A stretch of 64,000 bases of DNA from Oscillospiraceae bacterium (GTDB lineage: Bacteria > Bacillota > Clostridia > Oscillospirales > Oscillospiraceae): contig JAHAWY010000013.1 in the NCBI GenBank assembly GCA_018385135.1, forward strand, positions 18,671 to 82,670. Reading direction: 5' to 3'. Numbering within the stretch: position 1 is the first letter of the stretch; each line of letters starts with the position of its first letter. A program made the translations under genes and the position numbers. Below, piece by piece: positions 59,761 to 64,000 of this stretch. The notes under the pieces are model-generated. The model saw nothing but the letters and a program-made list of their open reading frames with translations, ran no database searches and was not told where the DNA came from.

Positions 59761-60432
59761 ATGATATTTTGCGTTGAGGACGATGCCGGCATCCGCAACA
59801 TGATGGTATATACTCTTGGCGTTTCCGGCTTTGAGGCGCTTGGCTGCGCGGACGGAACGGAGCTTTCAGAAGCTCTCAGGCAGCAAAAGCCGGAGCTTAT
59901 CATGCTTGATGTAATGCTCCCCGGCGAGGACGGTATCACCATATTAAAGCGGCTGCGCGCAGCCTCAGCCACGAGAGATATTCCCGTTATCATGGCGACC
60001 GCCAAGGGCACGGAGTTTGACAAGGTGACAGGACTTGATTCCGGCGCGGACGACTATCTTGCAAAGCCCTTCGGCATGATGGAGATGGTCTCGCGCGTGC
60101 GCGCTGTGCTGCGGCGCTCATCCCCCGTAAGGGAGGCTTCGCTTCGCGTCGGCGCTCTGGAGCTAAACCCCTCCGCGCACACCGTAACAGCGCAAGGAGA
60201 GCGCATTTCTCTCGCTTTGAAGGAATACGAGCTATTAAAGCTTTTTATGGAAAATCCGGGCACTGTTTTTACCCGTGACCGCCTGCTCACGGAAATCTGG
60301 GGGCAGGATTACGACGGTGAAACGCGCACGGTGGACGTGCATATCCGCACGCTTCGCACCAAGCTCGGAGAATACAGCCCCTATATCCAAACCGTGCGCG
60401 GCGTTGGCTACCGCATGGAGGGCAAGCTATGA
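59761..60432 (+). CDS. phoB: Phosphate response regulator PhoB/PhoP (OmpR family)
   Basis: A 223-residue regulator. The receiver domain has CVEDDAGIR, phospho-acceptor Asp50 in LDVMLPGEDG and a conserved Lys in YLAKPFGMMEM. The OmpR winged helix (about 125-220) has YELLKLFMENPGTVFTRDRLL and TVDVHIRTLRTKLGE, the recognition helix region. The start follows GGAAGGGGGC. Its stop overlaps the phoR ATG by four bases. It probably binds the Pho-box repeats upstream of pstS. The gene could equally be called phoP. Confidence 0.93.
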   Translation: MIFCVEDDAGIRNMMVYTLGVSGFEALGCADGTELSEALRQQKPELIMLDVMLPGEDGITILKRLRAASATRDIPVIMATAKGTEFDKVTGLDSGADDYLAKPFGMMEMVSRVRAVLRRSSPVREASLRVGALELNPSAHTVTAQGERISLALKEYELLKLFMENPGTVFTRDRLLTEIWGQDYDGETRTVDVHIRTLRTKLGEYSPYIQTVRGVGYRMEGKL

Positions 60433-62084
60433 CAAAACGCATTTTCAAATACATATGCCTTGTTGCCTTGGCGGTATTTCTGGCGTGTATGCTGCTCATC
60501 ATGGGCGTATTATATGAATACTTCACAGGCGAAGCAAAAGCCCAGCTCCGCGCGCAAACCGATTTGGCGGCACAAGGCGTTGCCCGCAACGGCATCGGCT
60601 TTTTTGACGGGCTGGACACCACGGACTACCGCATAACCCTCGTAGGTGCGGACGGCAATGTTATTTATGACAGCGCAGCCGACGCGGAGGAGATGAAAAA
60701 CCACGCCGACCGCGAGGAGATCGCCGCCGCACGCGAAACCGGCAGCGGAGAAAGCTCCCGCTATTCCGAAACACTTACGCGCCGCAGCTTTTACTGCGCG
60801 AAGCTTCTGCCCGACGGCAGCGTTCTTCGCCTCTCCTGCACTCAAAGCTCCGTAATCGCACTGATGCTCGGTATGCTTCAGCCAATACTGGTGATAGCAC
60901 TTATCGCCGCGCTGCTCTCGCTGTTTTTCGCCTCCAAGCTTTCAAAGAGAATTGTGCAGCCGCTAAACGAGCTTAATCTCGACGAGCCGTTGAAAAACGA
61001 CTGCTATGATGAGCTTACTCCCCTGCTGCGCCGCATTGAAAGTCAGCATCGCCAAATCCTCCTCCAGCTTGAGCTGCTCCGGCAAAAGCAGGATGAATTT
61101 GAGGCTGTTACAGGCAGCATGAACGAAGGTCTGCTTCTGCTCAACGACAAGGGCACGGTACTTAGCATAAACGCTGCGGCAGCGCGTATTCTTGATGCCG
61201 ACCGAGGCTGTGTCGGGCAAGATGCGCTCACCCTCAACCGCAGCGTTGCCATGCAGGAGCTGTTGGAAAAGGTGCTGGGCGGCGAGCAAGCGCAAGCGCA
61301 GCTTGAATTATCCTCCGGCATATATGAGCTGGACGCAAGCCCCGTTATGTCCGACGGCAGGCTTCGTGGAGCGGCGCTTCTGCTTTTTGACGTGACAGAC
61401 AAGGCAGACGCCGAGCAGATGCGCCGTGAGTTTACCGCCAATGTCTCGCATGAGCTGAAAACGCCTTTGCACTCTATCTCCGGCTGTGCGGAGCTTCTTT
61501 TAAACGGTATGGTAAAGCCGGAGGACGTAAAGCAGTTTGATTTGCAGATATACTCCGAGGCGCAGCGCATGATACGCCTTGTGGATGATATTCTCCGCCT
61601 TTCCCGTCTTGACGAGGGTGCAATTGATATGCAGCGAAGCTGCTGCGACCTATTTGAGCTTTCGCGCTCGACTCTGGATGCCCTTCAGAGCGAAGCGCAG
61701 GCGGCGGGAATAAGCCTCTCTCTTGAGGGCGGCAGCGCCGTTATCAACGGCATCCCCCAGCTTTTGGACAGCATTATTTTCAATCTCTGCGACAACGCAA
61801 TCAAATATAACAAGCCAGGCGGCAGCGTATGTATTCGCGTTGAGGATTTTCCCGACCACGCCGTTTTAACCGTTTCTGACACCGGCATAGGCATTCCCGC
61901 AGAGCATCAGACAAGAGTGTTTGAGCGCTTCTACCGCGTTGATAAAAGCCATTCCAAGGAGATTGGCGGCACCGGGCTGGGGCTTTCAATCGTTAAGCAC
62001 GCGGCGCGGCTTCACAAAGCAAAAATCGAGCTGGAGAGCACGCCCGGACACGGAAGCAGCTTTCGCATCAGCTTCTCTAAATAA
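60429..62084 (+). CDS. phoR: Phosphate sensor histidine kinase PhoR
   Basis: A 551-residue membrane kinase: helices at about 8-32 and 145-170 flank an extracytoplasmic domain; a linker and PAS-like domain (about 210-325) precede HisKA with His341 in VSHELKTPLHSISG. The catalytic domain has NLCDNAIKYN, DTGIGIP and GGTGLGLSIVKH. It phosphorylates the regulator encoded just upstream when phosphate is low, under PhoU control. It is the last gene of the seven-gene operon and ends at a strong bidirectional terminator. Confidence 0.94.
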   Translation: MTKRIFKYICLVALAVFLACMLLIMGVLYEYFTGEAKAQLRAQTDLAAQGVARNGIGFFDGLDTTDYRITLVGADGNVIYDSAADAEEMKNHADREEIAAARETGSGESSRYSETLTRRSFYCAKLLPDGSVLRLSCTQSSVIALMLGMLQPILVIALIAALLSLFFASKLSKRIVQPLNELNLDEPLKNDCYDELTPLLRRIESQHRQILLQLELLRQKQDEFEAVTGSMNEGLLLLNDKGTVLSINAAAARILDADRGCVGQDALTLNRSVAMQELLEKVLGGEQAQAQLELSSGIYELDASPVMSDGRLRGAALLLFDVTDKADAEQMRREFTANVSHELKTPLHSISGCAELLLNGMVKPEDVKQFDLQIYSEAQRMIRLVDDILRLSRLDEGAIDMQRSCCDLFELSRSTLDALQSEAQAAGISLSLEGGSAVINGIPQLLDSIIFNLCDNAIKYNKPGGSVCIRVEDFPDHAVLTVSDTGIGIPAEHQTRVFERFYRVDKSHSKEIGGTGLGLSIVKHAARLHKAKIELESTPGHGSSFRISFSK

Positions 62085-62094
62085 ACGGCTCATA

Positions 62095-62130
62095 AAAAAC
62101 CCCGCTCGGCATATGCCAAGCGGGGTTTTA
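62095..62130. terminator. Bidirectional terminator between phoR and the SGNH hydrolase
   Basis: An AAACCCCGCT / AGCGGGGTTT stem with a GGCATATGCC inner stem; T tracts lie on both strands. Confidence 0.88.
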
Positions 62131-62138
62131 TGCTTTGC

Positions 62139-62861
62139 TCACGCCGTTGCAGGCACGCTAATACTCATGCTTGAAACAAGCTCCGGGAGCTTTGCGGCAA
62201 TTACATTTGCAATAAGCTCATGTCCTCTTTCGTTTGGGTGAATACCGTCGTCGCAAAGGTATTCGCTGTAGTTTTTAAGTGCCAGAAATGCAGAGCGAAT
62301 ATCTATCAGGCGAATGTCTCTTTCGGCAGCGATGTTGCAGACCTGCGCGTTGTAGCTTTCGTGGAAGCTGTAGATATGCTCCTCGCTGCCGCCAAGCCAG
62401 CGCAGAATGTTTTCGCCATTTAGTCCGCGCGAGAACCAGTTAAAATACTTGTGCGGGTCAATTGGCGGAAGATTTAGCATTATAACAGTTTTATCCATAT
62501 CTCTCAGTTCGGAAATTACATTCAAGTATTTTTTTACGAACTGATCTATGGGGGTTTTAGGCAGATGCTCCTGCTCGGGATGCTCGGCTATCGCCGCCCA
62601 ATCATGGTCGCTGTCATTCCCTCCGTATTCAAGAACCATAACGTCGCAGTCCTCAACATCCTTCATGTGGCGGTTGATCAGTGAAATGCCCTTGTCAATA
62701 GTGCAGCCCAACATTGAATAGTTGCTTATACTCAGTGCCGACTGTCCCGACGCAATGATGTTTGCAAAGGATTTTTTCGTCATCGTGTATCTGTTGTGCA
62801 GAGTGTCGATCACGACGCCCTTAGATATCGAGTCTCCAAACAGGCAAATTTTCTTCATCAT
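62139..62861 (-). CDS. SGNH/GDSL hydrolase
   Basis: A 240-residue cytoplasmic esterase/lipase of the SGNH family. Block I is CLFGDSISKG with the nucleophile Ser, block III YGGNDSDH, and block V DGIHPNERGHELIA with the Asp and His of the catalytic set. No signal peptide is visible. The substrate cannot be inferred. It starts after AAGGTGATG and has a consensus promoter; it is a single-gene transcript. Confidence 0.88.
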   Translation of the reverse strand: MMKKICLFGDSISKGVVIDTLHNRYTMTKKSFANIIASGQSALSISNYSMLGCTIDKGISLINRHMKDVEDCDVMVLEYGGNDSDHDWAAIAEHPEQEHLPKTPIDQFVKKYLNVISELRDMDKTVIMLNLPPIDPHKYFNWFSRGLNGENILRWLGGSEEHIYSFHESYNAQVCNIAAERDIRLIDIRSAFLALKNYSEYLCDDGIHPNERGHELIANVIAAKLPELVSSMSISVPATA

Positions 62862-62899
62862 TTCACATCACCTTGCGTTTTTGTAATCTGGTTATCAAT

Positions 62900-62928
62900 A
62901 TTATATCTTGCGTTTTCGGAAATGTCAA
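62900..62928 (-). promoter_or_regulatory. Promoter of the SGNH hydrolase gene
   Basis: Perfect consensus TTGACA (62923-62928), 17-bp spacer, TATAAT (62900-62905) on the minus strand. Confidence 0.85.
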
Positions 62929-62943
62929 CACCGATATGCAGGC

Positions 62944-62972
62944 TTGCAAAAATAAATAAACTGTATTATAAT
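62944..62972 (+). promoter_or_regulatory. Promoter of the DUF1836 gene
   Basis: TTGCAA (62944-62949), 17-bp spacer, TATAAT (62967-62972), about 47 bp before the start codon; it is divergent from the SGNH promoter with 15 bp between the -35 boxes. Confidence 0.75.
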
Positions 62973-63019
62973 GGCGCTACAGAATGGCAAATTGTTATTA
63001 ACTGGGGTGTTTAAGCTGT

Positions 63020-63556
63020 ATGGAGTTTGCAGAAAAGATAAACGCACTAAAGGAGGAGCTTCGCTTCCCTGCCTATGAGTCCTTTCCGGACATTGAGCTA
63101 TATATGGATCAGGTGCTCGACTTTCTCTCCAGAAGCCGCGCCAGTCTGCGCGATGACGACCGCCTTAGCTCGGCTATGGTCAACAACTACATCAAAGCAG
63201 AGCTTCTGCCGCGCGCCCGAGGAAAGAAATACTCCCGCGAGCATCTTGTTCATCTGGCAATCATCCTGCGCTTGAAGCAGGTGCTCTCTGTTAAGGACAC
63301 GGGTCGTCTTATCTCCGCCTTTAAGGAGGACAAGTCCGATGAGGAGATGTTCAACAGCTTCCGCGATATTATTGATAGCTGCACGGAAAGTATAGTTGAC
63401 AAAATCTCCGGCTCGGACAAGGAGCTGGCGCAAATCGCTATGAATCTGGCAGTAGAAAGCTACCTATGCAAGGTCGGCTGCGAATACATTATCGACCTTA
63501 TCACGCAGCGTTTATATGACAGCGACGTCTCCTCGGAGAATGAGAAAAGCAAATAA
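63020..63556 (+). CDS. DUF1836 family protein
   Basis: A 178-residue helical protein. The N-terminal part has the DUF1836 pattern, including LSSAMVNNYIKAELLPRARGKKYSREHLVHLAIILRLK, which is similar to a MerR-like helix-turn-helix (the VNNYIK and KKYSREHL segments). This suggests a DNA-binding regulator, but the function is unknown. The start at 63020 has no clear SD; the leader reads GGGGTGTTTAAGCTGT. It is flanked by unrelated genes. Confidence 0.78.
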   Translation: MEFAEKINALKEELRFPAYESFPDIELYMDQVLDFLSRSRASLRDDDRLSSAMVNNYIKAELLPRARGKKYSREHLVHLAIILRLKQVLSVKDTGRLISAFKEDKSDEEMFNSFRDIIDSCTESIVDKISGSDKELAQIAMNLAVESYLCKVGCEYIIDLITQRLYDSDVSSENEKSK

Positions 63557-63560
63557 AAAC

Positions 63561-63591
63561 AGCCTCCATGTGTATTATCCGCATGGAGGCT
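63561..63591 (+). terminator. Hairpin after the DUF1836 gene
   Basis: A ten-base perfect stem AGCCTCCATG / CATGGAGGCT with an 11-base loop, but GCCGTTATG follows instead of a T tract. It may be an atypical terminator or mRNA 3' stabiliser. Confidence 0.4.
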
Positions 63592-63720
63592 GCCGTTATG
63601 TACAGCGGAAGTGCTTTCCGCGATTTTCCGACATGATATAAAAACAGCGCTCAAATGATTTTCCAACAATCATTCGAACGCAGCGGTCATTTTTGCTTCA
63701 AGTCACAGTGTTTTAAACGC

Positions 63721-63798
63721 TTATCTTTCGCTGGGAACTGTACCCTTGCTTCCGAATATCATGTCGTCCACATCGGTTTTTCTTGCAATATAAATCAT
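63721..63798 (-). CDS. Small protein of 25 residues, unknown function
   Basis: A 25-codon frame that begins MIYIARKTDVDD and ends GTVPSER. It has AGGAGG nine bases before the ATG (63808-63813) and a sigma-A promoter 34 bp upstream of the start. The peptide is soluble, with no cysteine, signal peptide or membrane helix. It has no neighbour on the same strand inside the window for 860 bases, so it does not look like a leader of a visible gene. It could be a small regulator, a toxin-type peptide, or the surviving 5' end of a decayed gene. I do not recognise it. Confidence 0.55.
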   Translation of the reverse strand: MIYIARKTDVDDMIFGSKGTVPSER

Positions 63799-63831
63799 TA
63801 TTCTTTTCCTCCTTTCTATTTTTATGTATGT

Positions 63832-63860
63832 ATAATAGCACAGATCAGCGCAAGCGTCAA
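63832..63860 (-). promoter_or_regulatory. Promoter of the 25-codon gene
   Basis: TTGACG (63855-63860), 17-bp spacer ending in TGTGC (extended -10), TATTAT (63832-63837) on the minus strand, giving a leader of about 30 nt. Confidence 0.7.
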
Positions 63861-64000
63861 TAGATATTGCACAAAAGAAATGTTAACTCTTTGTGAATTG
63901 TGCCGCATTATTATGTTAACCGCTATATCTAGTTGTCCGCAGCGGCTTCGGGAAAGCTTTGCTGTTAAAAGGAACAAAAAAGTGGGGGCGCGTTTTGGGG

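Larger units (their letters stand above)
63557..64000. other. Right-end region with one small gene
   Basis: 444 bases with no frame above 30 codons that has a ribosome site. It contains an AGCCTCCATG / CATGGAGGCT hairpin (63561-63591), the 25-codon minus-strand gene 63721-63798 with its promoter, and 63861-64000, in which I see nothing. Confidence 0.55.

Noticed and set aside
1..64000. CRISPR arrays, tRNA or rRNA genes, insertion sequences, prophage
   Set aside because: No regularly spaced repeats, tRNA-like folds, rRNA sequence, transposase, integrase or phage structural genes were seen.

Overview
The window looks like chromosome of a spore-forming, probably motile anaerobe of class Clostridia. 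The evidence is a complete eight-gene spoIIIA operon, [FeFe]-hydrogenases, a chemotaxis operon with CheB/CheR, a Firmicutes-type order of housekeeping genes (xseA-xseB-ispA-dxs-tlyA-nadK-argR-recN), strong AGGAGG-type ribosome binding sites and several GTG/TTG starts. A gut Oscillospirales-like lineage is plausible but is only an inference. I see no rRNA, tRNA, CRISPR array, prophage or insertion sequence; the stretch reads as ordinary core chromosome plus a few accessory modules.

Layout. 1-3308 (minus): a truncated EAL/HDOD protein, a VanY-like carboxypeptidase and two small flagellar-export relatives (FlhB-C-like and FliK-like). 3547-8077 (plus): cheA-cheW-cheR-cheB. 8136-37887 is a long run of minus-strand genes: obg, rpmA and rplU; a cell-wall block (FHA-SEDS fusion, class B penicillin-binding protein, ABC-F ATPase, YdcF-like protein); tyrS; recN, argR, nadK, tlyA, dxs, ispA, xseB, xseA, nusB and an Asp23 protein; spoIIIAA-AH; a DUF1015 protein and an alpha/beta hydrolase; and a nucleoside-type ABC importer without its binding protein. 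38122-40038 (plus): a membrane EAL phosphodiesterase. 40147-48125 (minus): a DUF2325 protein, a zinc/cadmium efflux set (P-type ATPase, HMA protein, ArsR repressor) and a four-gene hydrogenase module. 48509-54924 (plus): MarR with a heterodimeric ABC exporter, then a LytTR/GHKL two-component system. 55643-62084 (plus): a complete phosphate regulon pstS-pstC-pstA-pstB-phoU-phoB-phoR. The right end holds an SGNH hydrolase, a DUF1836 protein and a 25-codon small gene.

Most notable. (1) PstS appears circularly permuted: the usual C-terminal half (GSGTR, RPF motifs) comes first and the usual N-terminal half (GSSSVTP motif) second. (2) A putative hydrogen-sensing module combines a thioredoxin-like [2Fe-2S] protein, a PAS-containing [FeFe]-hydrogenase, a PP2C phosphatase with an unrecognised C-terminal domain, and a second group-B-like hydrogenase. 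(3) A 25-residue open frame near the right edge has a near-consensus promoter and a perfect SD. (4) A SEDS glycosyltransferase is fused to an N-terminal FHA domain, and its upstream region holds two related inverted repeats, each overlapping a TATAAT.

Functional links. The phosphate genes form a self-contained uptake, signalling and feedback unit with a Pho-box-like repeat upstream. The spoIIIA genes encode the mother-cell half of the forespore channel and have a SigE-like promoter. The FHA-SEDS protein and the PBP overlap by four bases and probably act as a glycosyltransferase/transpeptidase pair, possibly under Ser/Thr kinase control. The metal-efflux genes are probably controlled by the ArsR repressor through three CATATG repeats spaced 16 bp apart. 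All functions are read from protein motifs and gene order; no database search was possible.
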